Notes: generated by a model not told the origin, from the letters alone. Shown: positions 42,294-52,054, numbered from the stretch's first letter. The stretch: DNA of 53,730 nt from Nocardioides sp. (GCF_030149505.1 NZ_JASBRN010000033.1:1-53730); one strand, 5' to 3'. Made by a program: numbers and translations.

Positions 42294-43051
42294 TTCTTCG
42301 CCTCCGCCTTGTTCGTGCCGGCGAAGTCGTCGCGCAGCTCGTCGGCCACCCCGGCGAGGTTCAGCTCGAAGGTGAACCCCTGCTCGAAGCGGTAGGACTT
42401 GTTGACGTCCACGGGGTCGATCCCGTTGAGCGCCTCCTTGGCGGCGCGGATGACCCGGGTGTCCTTCTGGGCGATCTCGCCGGCGACCTTCAGCGCGGCG
42501 TCGAGGAGCTGCTCGCGCGGGACGGTCTCCAGGACCGAGCCGAACTGCACGAGGTCGACCGCCTTGATCGTGCGAGCGGTGAAGTAGAGGGTGCGCAGCA
42601 TGTGCGGCGGGACCAGCCGCGCCATGTGCGTGGCCGCCCCCAGGGCGCCCTGGTTGACCTCTGGCACGCCAAAGTAGGCGTCGTCGCTGGCCACGATGCA
42701 GTCGGCGTTGCCGACCAGCCCCACGCCGCCGCCGACGCAGAAGCCGTTGACCGCCGCGACCACCGGGACCGCGCACTCGTAGACCGCCTTGAACGCGGCG
42801 TAGCAACCCCTGTTGGCGCCGAGGAGTGCCTCGAAGCCGCTGGTGTGCTGCATCTCCTTGATGTCCACGCCGGCGTTGAACCCGCGACCCTCGGCCCGCA
42901 GGACGACGACCTTGGTGCTCATGTCGGCGCCGGCCTCGTCGAGGGCCGCGGCCACGTCGAACCAGCCCTGGACCGTGAGGGCGTTGACGGGCGGGTGCTC
43001 CATCGTGATGACACGGATGCCGTCGTCACGGAGCTCGGAGTGGATGGTCAT
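42290..43051 (-). CDS. echA20: crotonase-family hydrolase EchA20
   Basis: 253 aa crotonase. The oxyanion segment NAGVDIKEM (about residues 58-66) and GGGVGLVGNADCIVAS (about 103-118) are conserved. EchA20 opens ring D of the HIEC-CoA intermediate by hydrolysis. The ATG at 43051 has AGGAG 5 bases upstream; an ATG 23 codons earlier lacks one. It heads the minus-strand operon and faces the SDR gene at 43141 across the KstR2-type operator. Confidence 0.9.
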   Translation of the reverse strand: MTIHSELRDDGIRVITMEHPPVNALTVQGWFDVAAALDEAGADMSTKVVVLRAEGRGFNAGVDIKEMQHTSGFEALLGANRGCYAAFKAVYECAVPVVAAVNGFCVGGGVGLVGNADCIVASDDAYFGVPEVNQGALGAATHMARLVPPHMLRTLYFTARTIKAVDLVQFGSVLETVPREQLLDAALKVAGEIAQKDTRVIRAAKEALNGIDPVDVNKSYRFEQGFTFELNLAGVADELRDDFAGTNKAEAKK

Positions 43052-43111
43052 GGGACTCCTGGGTCGGTGGGTCGGGCCGCTGTCGCGCCGGTGGTCGAGC
43101 GCGGGAGGCCA

Positions 43112-43129
43112 ACCAAGCAAGTGCTTGGT
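43112..43129. promoter_or_regulatory. KstR2-type operator between echA20 and the SDR gene
   Basis: AGCAAGTGCTTGGT (43116-43129) matches ANCAAGNNCTTGNT. The last T begins TAGGGT (43129-43134), 6 bases before the ATG at 43141. A block of 28 bases (43111-43138) is identical to 31793-31820. Confidence 0.85.
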
Positions 43130-43140
43130 AGGGTAGCAGC

Positions 43141-43887
43141 ATGGCGCTCTCGCTGGACCTCGCAGGACGGGTCGTCCTCGTCACCGGTGGCACCCGGGGC
43201 ATCGGCCGCGGCATCACCACCGCCTTCCTCGACGCCGGGGCCACCGTGGTGACCTGCTCCCGCTCGGAGGTCGAGCCCGTGCCCGGCAGCAGCCACCGCG
43301 TGTGCGACGTCCGGGACGCCGAGGCGGTGACCGCCCTGGTCGAGGAGGTCGTCGCCGAGCACGGGCGGCTGGACGTGCTGGTCAACAACGCCGGGGGAGC
43401 GCCCGCCACCGACGCGGCCACGGCCTCACCGCGCTTCCACGACAAGATCCTCGCGCTCAACCTCAGCGCACCCCTGGTGCTCGCCCAGGCCGCCAACCGG
43501 GTCATGCAGGCGCAGGCGACCGGCGGCGCGATCGTCAACATCTCCTCGATCTCTGCGCACCGTCCTGCGCCCACGATCGCCGCGTACGGCGCCGCGAAGG
43601 CCGGCCTGGACTCCCTCACCCGGTCGTTGGCGATGGAGTGGGGCCCGCGCGTGCGGGTCAACGCCATCGACGTCGGCCTGTGCCGCACCGAGCAGACCGA
43701 CGACCACTACGGCGACGACACGCGGGTCGCCGCGATCGAGTCGACGATCCCGCTGGGCCGGATGGCGACGCCCACCGAGGTGGGTCACGTCGCGGTGTTC
43801 CTGGCCAGCCCGCTGGCGTCGTACGTCTCGGGGGCGCGCGTGTCGTGCGACGGCGGCGGCGAGCCGCCGGTCTTCCTCCACATCTGA
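43141..43887 (+). CDS. short-chain dehydrogenase, Rv3549c-like
   Basis: 248 aa SDR. TGGTRGIGRGI (about residues 18-28), VNNAGG near 81-86 and the active-site YGAAKAGLDS (about 149-158) are clear. By position, divergent from echA20, it corresponds to Rv3549c, which belongs to the steroid regulon; its substrate is not settled. The ATG follows the KstR2-linked -10 box by 6 bases, so it should be leaderless and repressed by KstR2. Confidence 0.83.
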   Translation: MALSLDLAGRVVLVTGGTRGIGRGITTAFLDAGATVVTCSRSEVEPVPGSSHRVCDVRDAEAVTALVEEVVAEHGRLDVLVNNAGGAPATDAATASPRFHDKILALNLSAPLVLAQAANRVMQAQATGGAIVNISSISAHRPAPTIAAYGAAKAGLDSLTRSLAMEWGPRVRVNAIDVGLCRTEQTDDHYGDDTRVAAIESTIPLGRMATPTEVGHVAVFLASPLASYVSGARVSCDGGGEPPVFLHI

Positions 43888-43935
43888 CCCATCCCCGCCC
43901 GACACCTCACCCCCCACACCTCACCAAGGAGCCCC

Positions 43936-44817
43936 ATGTCCGACCTCCTCGCCGGTCGCGTCGCGATCGTCACCGGTGCCGGCCGCGGCATCGGCCGTGC
44001 CCACGCCCTCGAGCTGGCCCGCCACGGTGCGGCCGTGGTCGTCAACGACTACGGCGTCTCGCTCGCCGGCGAGGACACCGGCGAGACGCCCGCCGAGCAG
44101 GTCGTCGCCGAGATCGAGGCCGCCGGCGGCCGGGCGGTCGTCAACACCGCCGACGTGGCCGACTGGGAGCAGTCCGCGGCGATGGTGCGGCAGGCGATCG
44201 AGGTCTACGGCGGGCTCGACATCCTGGTCAACAACGCCGGGTTCGTCCGCGACCGGATGCTCGTGAACACCTCCGAGGAGGAGTGGGACGCCGTCATCCG
44301 AGTGCTGCTCAAGGGCCACTTCGCGCCGCTGCGCCACGCCGGCGCCTACTGGCGCGAGGAGGCGAAGGCCGGCCGCACGCGCGCCGCGCGGGTCGTCAAC
44401 ACCTCCTCCGGGGCGGGCCTCCAGGGCTCGGTCGGCCAGTCGGCGTACTCCGCGGCCAAGGCCGGCGTCGCCGGTCTCACGCTCGTGGCCGCGCAGGAGA
44501 TGGGCCGCTACGGCGTCACCGTCAACGCGATCGCGCCGGTGGCCAAGACCCGGATGACCGAGGGCGCCTTCGACACCTCGCAGATGGCGCTGCCCGAGGA
44601 CAACAGCCCGGTCGTCGCCTGGCTGGTCTCCGAGGAGGCCGGCGACGTGACCGGCCGGATGATCGAGATCGACGGCTCGGTCATCACGCTCGAGAACGGC
44701 TGGTCCCACGGGGAGTCCCGCGACGCCGGCACCCGCTGGTCTGCCTCCGACGTCGGGCCTGCGCTCCGGGAGATGATCGCCGCCGCGCCGGACCCGGAGC
44801 CGGTGTACGGGGCGTGA
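43936..44817 (+). CDS. short-chain dehydrogenase, Rv3548c-like
   Basis: 293 aa SDR with TGAGRGIGRAHALELA (about residues 14-29), VNNAGF near 98-103 and active-site YSAAKAG (about 172-178). It is longer than the previous SDR because of a C-terminal extension, as in peroxisomal multifunctional-type (HSD17B4) dehydrogenase domains. AAGGAG lies about 5 bases upstream of the ATG. It is the second gene of the operon starting at 43141. A role in 3-hydroxyacyl-CoA oxidation of a side chain is plausible. Confidence 0.83.
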   Translation: MSDLLAGRVAIVTGAGRGIGRAHALELARHGAAVVVNDYGVSLAGEDTGETPAEQVVAEIEAAGGRAVVNTADVADWEQSAAMVRQAIEVYGGLDILVNNAGFVRDRMLVNTSEEEWDAVIRVLLKGHFAPLRHAGAYWREEAKAGRTRAARVVNTSSGAGLQGSVGQSAYSAAKAGVAGLTLVAAQEMGRYGVTVNAIAPVAKTRMTEGAFDTSQMALPEDNSPVVAWLVSEEAGDVTGRMIEIDGSVITLENGWSHGESRDAGTRWSASDVGPALREMIAAAPDPEPVYGA

Positions 44818-44820
44818 TGC

Positions 44821-44980
44821 GGGAAGGTTCAGCTGGTACCGGCTGAACCTTTCGGTGTACGGCTGAAGGTTCGGCCGTACGCCGAAAGGTCCGACTCGAT
44901 GCGCGTGGAAGATCTGGCCGGTGCCAGCTGGACCTTTCGGTGTACGGCTGAAGGTTCGCCCGCACCCCGAAAGATCTGAC
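44821..44980. repeat. REP-like hairpin repeat, two copies, 3' side of the DUF559 gene
   Basis: A 27-base block starting ACCTTTCGGTGTACGGCTGA is identical at 44847-44873 and 44932-44958, 85 bases apart. Each copy is followed by a CCGAAAGRTC-type arm that pairs with its start, giving a hairpin. The tract GGTACCGGCTGAACC precedes the first copy. A third copy lies at 46019-46065 on the other side of the DUF559 gene. Confidence 0.8.
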
Positions 44981-44992
44981 TCCAGGGTCGGC

Positions 44993-45946
44993 TCAGGCGC
45001 TCCGTGCCACGAACCGCTGCAGTCGCGCCACCAGCAGGTCGGGGCGTGCGAGGTCTGCCCAGGTGATGCGAACGACGGTCCAGCCGGTGAGCTCACGGAT
45101 GCGGTCCTCGCGGCGCTTCTCCCGGAGCACCATCTGCTCGATGGACTCGCCGGGTCTGCGGTAGCGGTGGTACTTCTCCATCCCGTCGAACTCCACGATC
45201 AGCCCGTGATCCGGCCAGGCGAAGTCCACGATGCCGACGAGCGACCCATCGGGTTCGCAGACGTGGAGCTGCAGCAGCGGTGCCGGCATCCCACGGTCGC
45301 CGAAGGCGAGACGGCTGCGCGTCTCTCCCACGCTCTGGGAGCCGACGGATGCCAAGGAGAGCTTGTACGTCAGGTCCACGTGATCGGCCCACGGTGCCCG
45401 GCCGGCAAGGACCGCGGCGAGCTCCTCGAGGGACGTGAGGCGCTGCTCCAGGAACCAGTCGAGCACGCACACAGCGGCATCGCGACCCACGACCGACGCG
45501 GTGTCGAGCGCTGTCCGCGTCGGTGACGTGATCCAGTGGCCGTTGCGTCGCGTCACGTCGAGCACGCCGCACACCCCGAGGTGATGCTTGACGCGGGCCT
45601 TGTCGCGTTCGCCCATGCGGTGGAGCGAGGTGAGGTGAGCCTCACCGAGGGGGACCTGCCAGTCCGGCGCGCCGTACTCGATGGCGGCACTCACGTGGGA
45701 CAGCGCGACGTCGTCGCGGTACAGGTCGAGCACCGCCTCGGACAGCATGAGGTGGCGCGTACGAGCGTCGGCCTGCTGCCACCGGTGGGCGAGGGCGTAG
45801 GCGCCGTGACGGAGGGGAACCAGCTCCCCGGCGCGCTTGCGCCGCAGGATGGCTCGGTCGTCCAGACCCGCCGCGACGAGGTCGCGCCGCAGGAGTACAC
45901 CCAGGTCGCTGGCGAGGTGCTCGAGCATGGATCGAGGGTGACCCAT
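44993..45946 (-). CDS. AbiEi-like N-terminal domain with a C-terminal DUF559 nuclease-like domain
   Basis: 317 aa. The N-terminus (VLLRRDLVAAGLDDRAILRR, then LRHGAYAL) resembles the winged-helix AbiEi antitoxin-type domain. The C-terminus (about 220-310) reads IVDFAWPDHGLIVEFDGMEK, then LREKRREDRI and WTVVRITW, the DUF559 fold related to very-short-patch-repair endonucleases, with D, E and K candidates. Such proteins are abundant in Nocardioides-like genomes and of unknown function. No AbiEii toxin lies next to it, so a toxin-antitoxin role is not supported. An ATG six codons inside (45928) could be the true start. The gene is bracketed by REP-like repeats. Confidence 0.72.
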   Translation of the reverse strand: MGHPRSMLEHLASDLGVLLRRDLVAAGLDDRAILRRKRAGELVPLRHGAYALAHRWQQADARTRHLMLSEAVLDLYRDDVALSHVSAAIEYGAPDWQVPLGEAHLTSLHRMGERDKARVKHHLGVCGVLDVTRRNGHWITSPTRTALDTASVVGRDAAVCVLDWFLEQRLTSLEELAAVLAGRAPWADHVDLTYKLSLASVGSQSVGETRSRLAFGDRGMPAPLLQLHVCEPDGSLVGIVDFAWPDHGLIVEFDGMEKYHRYRRPGESIEQMVLREKRREDRIRELTGWTVVRITWADLARPDLLVARLQRFVARSA

Positions 45947-46011
45947 CAGCTCGAGTGGTGCGTCGGCCTCTCCACAGGGTCTGCCTGCGAGGACCCATCC
46001 GGGCCACTCCG

Positions 46012-46094
46012 CGAGTCAGACCTTTCGCCGTACGGCTGAAGGTTCGACCGTCCGGCGAAAGATCTAGCTGTTACCGGCTGAACCTTCGCCCGCC
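46012..46094. repeat. REP-like hairpin repeat, third copy, 5' side of the DUF559 gene
   Basis: CCTTTCGCCGTACGGCTGAA at 46021-46040 continues as a near copy of the repeats at 44847 and 44932, then GGCGAAAGATCT closes the stem. TTACCGGCTGAACC (46071-46084) echoes the sequence before the first copy. It lies between the DUF559 and fadA5 genes. Confidence 0.75.
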
Positions 46095-46119
46095 GGCCCC
46101 GCCAGCGCCGAGCCGACCC

Positions 46120-47292
<1,173 letters not shown>

Positions 47293-47293
47293 C

Positions 47294-47307
47294 TAGAACA
47301 CGTTCTC
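47294..47307. promoter_or_regulatory. KstR-type operator on the fadA5 side
   Basis: TAGAACACGTTCTC matches the KstR consensus TNNAACNNGTTNNA except for the last base. It overlaps the fadA5 -10 box at 47290-47295. Confidence 0.75.
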
Positions 47308-47378
47308 GTTCGTGTCACGACACTGCCAGTCCGGGTGAGATCGTTGCCGCCGTACCGACGGTATGTAATGCTGCTCAC

Positions 47379-47392
47379 TAGAACGTGTTCCA
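47379..47392. promoter_or_regulatory. KstR-type operator on the cyp125 side
   Basis: TAGAACGTGTTCCA is a full match to TNNAACNNGTTNNA. It ends 67 bases before the GTG of the first P450 gene. TATGTAAT (47362-47369) just upstream is a -10 candidate. Confidence 0.82.
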
Positions 47393-47459
47393 CCGCTGGC
47401 GCGCCCCCGTGGCGGCCGCGGAGCACGCCCACCACGAGCCTTTGACGAGGGAGCAGCCC

Positions 47460-48698
47460 GTGACGATCGCCGAGACCCCCCTGGCGCCGTTCGACCCGAC
47501 CGACCCCGACCTGATGCTGGCCCGGATGCCGCACGAGGAGCTGCTCGCGCTGCGTCGCACCGCGCCGGTCTCCTTCGTCGTCCAGGACGAGGTCGCCCGG
47601 GCGGGCTTCCCGGACCACGCGGGCTACTGGGCCATCAGCCGTCATGCCGACGTCGCGGCGGTCTCCAAGAACCAGAGCGACTTCTCCACCAATGCCAACG
47701 GCGTGATCATGCGGTTCGCACCCGACATGACCAAGGAGAACCGCGAGGCGTCGAACTTCCTGCTCATCAACCACGACGCGCCCGAGCACACCAAGCTGCG
47801 CCAGATCGTCTCGCGCGCCTTCACCCCGCGCGCGATCGCCGCCCTGCACGACGACCTGCAGGCCCGCGCCCGGACCATCTGGGCCGAGGCGGTCGAGTCC
47901 GGCAGCGGCGACTTCGTGGAGCAGGTGGCAGCCGAGCTGCCGCTCCAGGCGATCGCCGACCTCCTGGGCGTGCCGCAGGCCGACCGGGGCAAGCTCTTCG
48001 ACTGGTCGAACCAGCTCATGTCGTACGACGACCCGACCGTCGAGGGCGACCAGATGGTCGCGTTCGCCGAGATCCTGGGCTACTCGATGGCCCTGGCCGA
48101 CGAGCGCCGCAAGAACCCGCAGGACGACATCGTCACCAAGCTGGTCAGCGCCGACGTCGACGGCCGCGGCCTCACCGACGACGAGTTCGGGTTCTTCATG
48201 ATCCTGCTGGCCGTGGCCGGCAACGAGACCACGCGCAACGCCATCACCTGGGGCATGCACGCCTTCGCCACCCACCCCGAGCAGTGGCAGACCTTCGTCG
48301 CGCAGCGCCCTGCGACAGCGACCGACGAGATCATCCGGTGGGCCACCCCGGTGACGGCCTTCCAGCGCACCGCCGTGCGTGACGTCGAGATCGGCGGCAT
48401 CCAGGTGCCGGCCGGCGAGCGCGTCGGCCTGCTCTACGCCAGCGCGAACTTCGACGAGGACGTCTTCACCGACCCCTTCACCTTCGACGTGCTGCGCGAC
48501 CACAACCCCCACCAGGCCTTCGGCGGCCACGGGGCGCACTACTGCATCGGGGCCAACCTGGCGCGCATGGAGGTCGACCTGATCTTCAACGCCATCGCCG
48601 ACAGCGGCGTGAAGGTGGAGCTGCTCGGCGAGCCGGCCCGCCTGCGCAGCGGCTGGCTCAACGGCGTGAAGTCCATGCCGGTCGCCTACCACCACTGA
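47460..48698 (+). CDS. cyp125: cytochrome P450, CYP125-type steroid C26/C27 monooxygenase
   Basis: 412 aa. I-helix AGNETTRNAI (about residues 254-263), K-helix ExxR in DEIIRW (about 292-297) and heme loop FGGHGAHYCIG (about 354-364) with the Cys ligand are present. CYP125 hydroxylates and further oxidises the terminal methyl of cholest-4-en-3-one, starting side-chain degradation. The open frame begins 25 codons earlier inside the operator; the GTG at 47460, with GAGGGA upstream, fits the family's start. Divergent from fadA5 as in mycobacteria. CYP142 is a functional analogue, but sequence and position favour CYP125. Confidence 0.92.
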   Translation: MTIAETPLAPFDPTDPDLMLARMPHEELLALRRTAPVSFVVQDEVARAGFPDHAGYWAISRHADVAAVSKNQSDFSTNANGVIMRFAPDMTKENREASNFLLINHDAPEHTKLRQIVSRAFTPRAIAALHDDLQARARTIWAEAVESGSGDFVEQVAAELPLQAIADLLGVPQADRGKLFDWSNQLMSYDDPTVEGDQMVAFAEILGYSMALADERRKNPQDDIVTKLVSADVDGRGLTDDEFGFFMILLAVAGNETTRNAITWGMHAFATHPEQWQTFVAQRPATATDEIIRWATPVTAFQRTAVRDVEIGGIQVPAGERVGLLYASANFDEDVFTDPFTFDVLRDHNPHQAFGGHGAHYCIGANLARMEVDLIFNAIADSGVKVELLGEPARLRSGWLNGVKSMPVAYHH

Positions 48699-48761
48699 CA
48701 CACTGCCCGCACCGCACCCAGCACCGCCGCCACTGCTCGACACCCACGCACGAGGAGCGCC

Positions 48762-50006
48762 ATGTCCGTCGCCGACGTCCTGCCGGAGGGATTCTCCGAC
48801 TTCACCGACCCGTTCCTGCTCGAGCGGGGCATCCCGCACGAGTCGTTCCGGGCGGCGCGCCAGCAGTTCCCCGTGACGTGGGTGGAGCAGGAGAAGGGCA
48901 CGTACGACGGGATGTCGGAGGAGTCCGGCAGCGGCTACTGGGCCGTGACCAAGCACGCGGACGTCTCGGCGGTCTCGAAGAACTCCAAGGACTGGTCGAC
49001 CGAGGAGAACGGCGCGATCATCCGCTTCTCCGAGGGGATGCTGCGCGAGCAGGTCGAGCTGCAGCGCACCATCCTGCTCAACCAGGACCCGCCGCACCAC
49101 ACGCAGCACCGGGCGATCATCAGCCGTGGCTTCACGCCCCGCTCGATCGCGGAGCTTGAGGAGACGATGGAGAGCCGCTCGCGCCAGATCGTCACCGACG
49201 CCCTGGCCGCGGGCCGCGGCAACTTCGTGGAGCAGGTCGCCGCCGAGCTGCCCCTCCAGGCGATCGCGGACCTGATCGGCGTCCCGCAGGAGGACCGGCA
49301 CAAGCTGTTCGACTGGTCGAACCAGATGCTGGCCTCCGACGATCCCGACATCCAGGGGGAGCCCGACGTCGCGGCGGCGGAGATCCTCTCCTACGCGATG
49401 ATGATGGCCGCCGACCGCAAGGCGAACCCCCGCGACGACATCGTCACCAAGCTGGTCAACGCCCACAGCGGCGACCGCGGCCTGACCGACGACGAGTTCG
49501 GCTTCTTCGTCATCCTGCTGGCCGTCGCCGGCAACGAGACCACCCGCAACGCCATCACCCACGGCATGAACGCCTTCTTCGACAACCCCGAGCAGTGGGA
49601 GCTGTGGAAGGCCGAGCGCCCCGACACGATGGTCGACGAGGTCGTGCGCTGGGCCAGCCCGATCAGCGTCTTCCAGCGCACCGCGCTGCGCGACACCGAG
49701 GTCGGCGGGGTGCCCGTGGCCAAGGGGCAGCGCGTGGGCCTGTTCTACGCCAGCGCGAACTTCGACGAGGACGTCTTCACCGACCCGTTCCGGTTCGACA
49801 TCACCCGCGACCCCAACCCGCAGCTCGGCTTCGGCGGTCACGGCGCGCACTACTGCCTGGGCGCCAACCTGGCCCGCCAGGAGATCCGGGTCATCTTCCA
49901 CGCGTTGGCGGACCTGGTCCCGGACATCACCCGCCTCTCGGAGCCCTCGCGGCTGCGGCACTCCTGGGTCAACGGGATCAAGGACCTCCAGGTCTCCTAC
50001 ACCTGA
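48762..50006 (+). CDS. second CYP125-type cytochrome P450
   Basis: 414 aa, closely similar to the preceding P450 over the centre (both have EQVAAELPLQAIADL, KLFDWSNQ, LTDDEFGFF, LLAVAGNETTRNAIT and YASANFDEDVFTDPF). I-helix AGNETTR, ExxR in DEVVRW and heme loop FGGHGAHYCLG are intact, so it should be active. The N-terminus differs clearly (DFTDPFLLERGIPHESFRAA). It starts 63 bases after the first P450 with GAGGAG upstream and no operator, so it depends on the cyp125 promoter. It may oxidise another sterol or the opposite C25 configuration; that is inference. Confidence 0.9.
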   Translation: MSVADVLPEGFSDFTDPFLLERGIPHESFRAARQQFPVTWVEQEKGTYDGMSEESGSGYWAVTKHADVSAVSKNSKDWSTEENGAIIRFSEGMLREQVELQRTILLNQDPPHHTQHRAIISRGFTPRSIAELEETMESRSRQIVTDALAAGRGNFVEQVAAELPLQAIADLIGVPQEDRHKLFDWSNQMLASDDPDIQGEPDVAAAEILSYAMMMAADRKANPRDDIVTKLVNAHSGDRGLTDDEFGFFVILLAVAGNETTRNAITHGMNAFFDNPEQWELWKAERPDTMVDEVVRWASPISVFQRTALRDTEVGGVPVAKGQRVGLFYASANFDEDVFTDPFRFDITRDPNPQLGFGGHGAHYCLGANLARQEIRVIFHALADLVPDITRLSEPSRLRHSWVNGIKDLQVSYT

Positions 50007-50031
50007 GCACCGGGCGGCCGATGGGAGCGGG

Positions 50032-51279
50032 GTGACCCGCCCCTCTCGGACGCTCCTCGCTGCCCTCGTAGCCACCGCGCTCACCTGCGTCGGGACGCCC
50101 GTCCTGCCCGGGCCTGTGCACGCGGTGCCGCGCGGCGAGGAGTCCGTCGCCGCCCCGGTGCCGGCCCGTGAGCGCCACGTGGCGGGGCTGTTGGCGGTCC
50201 CGGGCGACAGCTGGGTGGTGCTGCGCGGCCACGGGTGGGGCCACGGGCACGGCATGAGCCAGTACGGCGCCGGCGGGGCCGCGGCTGCGGGCCTGACCTG
50301 GCAGGAGATCCTCGACTTCTACTACCCGGGCACCCGCCGGGGCGCGGCCACCGGCGAGATCCGCGTGCTGCTCACCGGTGACACCACGCCCAACCTCGTC
50401 GTGCGGCACCAGCCGGGTCTCCAGCTCGTCGTGGGCGGCGCCGCGCACGTGCTCCCCGACGGGGTCACCGACCAGTGGCGACTGGCGCTCACGCCGCGGG
50501 GGCCGCGGCTGCAGCGTCGCGACGTGCAGGCGGGTGTCCTGCGGTGGCGTCCCGACCGACCGGTGCCCGCCGGGGCCGGCTTCGCGGCCGGTGGGGGACC
50601 GTTGGTGCTCGTGACTCCGAGCGGAGAGGCGTCGTACCGCGGGCGCCTCGTCGCCGTGGCCGGGGTCGGCACGGTCAACACCCTGCCGCTCGAGGACTAC
50701 GTCCGCGGCGTGGTGACCCGGGAGATGCCCGCGTCGTGGCCCGCGCACGCGGTGGCTGCTCAGGCGGTCGCGGCCCGCACCGACGCGGTGCGGTCACGGG
50801 ACGCAGCGCGGGCCTGGGACGTCTGCGACACCACCTCGTGCCAGGTGTACGGCGGGGTCGCGGGGGAGACCGCGGCCGGCGACGCCGCGGTGGTCGCGAC
50901 CAGCGGGACGATCCTCACCCACGGCGGCCTGCCGGCCCTGACGATGTACTCCTCGAGCAACGGCGGACGTGCTCTGGGTGCCGGACTGCCCTACCTGGTC
51001 GACCAGCGGGACCCGTGGGACGACTGGGCCCCGAACCCGAACCACACCTGGCGGCGGATGGTGGCCGACACGACCCTGGAGCAGCTGCGCCCCGCGATCG
51101 GCGACCTCGTGGCGGTGGAGGTCCTCGAGCGCGAGGGCGGCGGTGAGTGGGGCGGGCGCGTCACGACCCTGCGACTGGTCGGGACGACCGGGACCGCCAC
51201 CGTGCCCGGCGACGAGGTCAAGGCCCGCCTCGGGCTCAAGGAGCGGTGGTTCACCCTGGTCGGCGCCCGCAGGCGCTGA
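50032..51279 (+). CDS. secreted SpoIID/LytB-domain protein
   Basis: 415 aa. A signal peptide spans about residues 1-32 (TLLAALVATALTCVGTPVL). Residues 65-80 read RGHGWGHGHGMSQYGAGG, and the SpoIID core follows with PLEDYVRGVVTREMPASWP (about 221-239), AAQAVAARTDAVR and YSSSNGGRALG. SpoIID proteins are peptidoglycan lytic transglycosylases in sporulating bacteria; in non-sporulating actinobacteria they are thought to act on the cell wall. The GTG lies 25 bases after the P450 stop. It is unlikely to have a steroid role. Confidence 0.87.
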   Translation: MTRPSRTLLAALVATALTCVGTPVLPGPVHAVPRGEESVAAPVPARERHVAGLLAVPGDSWVVLRGHGWGHGHGMSQYGAGGAAAAGLTWQEILDFYYPGTRRGAATGEIRVLLTGDTTPNLVVRHQPGLQLVVGGAAHVLPDGVTDQWRLALTPRGPRLQRRDVQAGVLRWRPDRPVPAGAGFAAGGGPLVLVTPSGEASYRGRLVAVAGVGTVNTLPLEDYVRGVVTREMPASWPAHAVAAQAVAARTDAVRSRDAARAWDVCDTTSCQVYGGVAGETAAGDAAVVATSGTILTHGGLPALTMYSSSNGGRALGAGLPYLVDQRDPWDDWAPNPNHTWRRMVADTTLEQLRPAIGDLVAVEVLEREGGGEWGGRVTTLRLVGTTGTATVPGDEVKARLGLKERWFTLVGARRR

Positions 51280-51286
51280 GTTCGCG

Positions 51287-52054
51287 TCAGTCCCGGGCCG
51301 TGAGGACCAGCGGACCGTCCTCGGTGATCGCAACCGTGTGCTCCATGTGGGCGCCGCGGCTGCCGTCGGCGCTGCGCAGCGTCCAGCCGTCGGGGTCGGT
51401 GAAGATCCGATCGGTCGTCTCGAGCCACCACGGCTCGATCGCGAGCACGAGCCCCGCCTTCAGTGGCATGCCCCGTCCCGGTCGCCCCGAGTTCGGCACG
51501 TGCGGGTCGCCGTGCATGGTGCGGCCGACGCCGTGGCCGCCGAAGTCGGTGTTCACGAGATAGCCCGACGCCTTCGCGACGTCGCCGATCGCCCGTGAGA
51601 TGTCGCCGATCCGGTTGCCGACGCGCGCCGCGTCGATGCCCGCCGCGAGCGCCTCCTCAGTGGTGGAGATGAGTCGGAGGTCAGCTTCGCGGGGCGTGCC
51701 GACGACCACCGAGATCGCGGAGTCGGAGACCCAGCCGTTCACCGAGGCCGCGAAGTCGAGGCTCAGCAGGTCGCCGTCGCGCAGCACATAGTCGTGGGGG
51801 AGGCCGTGCAGCACCGCGTCGTTCACGGAGGTGCAGATGACCTTGCCGAAGGGGCTCGCGCCGAAAGAGGGGTGGTAGTCGATGTAGCAGCTCTCGGCGC
51901 CGGCCTTGCGGATCATCTCGTGCGCGAGGGCGTCGAGCTCCAGCAGGTTCATGCCCGGCTTCGCCGCGGCGGAGGTGGCCTGCAGCACGCTGGCCACGAA
52001 GCGGCCGGCGGGCCGCATCTCCTCGATCTCGGCGGGGGTCCTCAGTTCGATCAC
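51287..52054 (-). CDS. map: type I methionine aminopeptidase
   Basis: 255 aa enzyme that removes the initiator Met from new proteins. The pita-bread-fold metal ligands are visible: Asp in LSLDFAASVNGWVSDSA (two Asp), His in GGHGVGRTMH, Glu in LAIEPWW and Glu in HMEHTVAI. The open frame extends 28 codons further, with ATG at 52060; the GTG at 52054 is preferred because GGAGAGG then sits at a normal distance and homologues begin MIELRTPAEIEEM. Its 3' end is 7 bases from that of the converging SpoIID gene. Style and neighbours suggest Microbacteriaceae. Confidence 0.9.
   Translation of the reverse strand: MIELRTPAEIEEMRPAGRFVASVLQATSAAAKPGMNLLELDALAHEMIRKAGAESCYIDYHPSFGASPFGKVICTSVNDAVLHGLPHDYVLRDGDLLSLDFAASVNGWVSDSAISVVVGTPREADLRLISTTEEALAAGIDAARVGNRIGDISRAIGDVAKASGYLVNTDFGGHGVGRTMHGDPHVPNSGRPGRGMPLKAGLVLAIEPWWLETTDRIFTDPDGWTLRSADGSRGAHMEHTVAITEDGPLVLTARD

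Noticed and set aside
44684..44965. A 93-codon minus-strand frame across the REP-like repeats
   Set aside because: The peptide simply translates the repeat units; no conservation or ribosome binding site is visible.
44993..45946. AbiE toxin-antitoxin pair
   Set aside because: No AbiEii nucleotidyltransferase toxin is adjacent on either side; only the AbiEi-like domain is present.
44821..46094. CRISPR array
   Set aside because: Only three copies, uneven spacing, a gene between them, and hairpin units instead of unique spacers; no cas genes.
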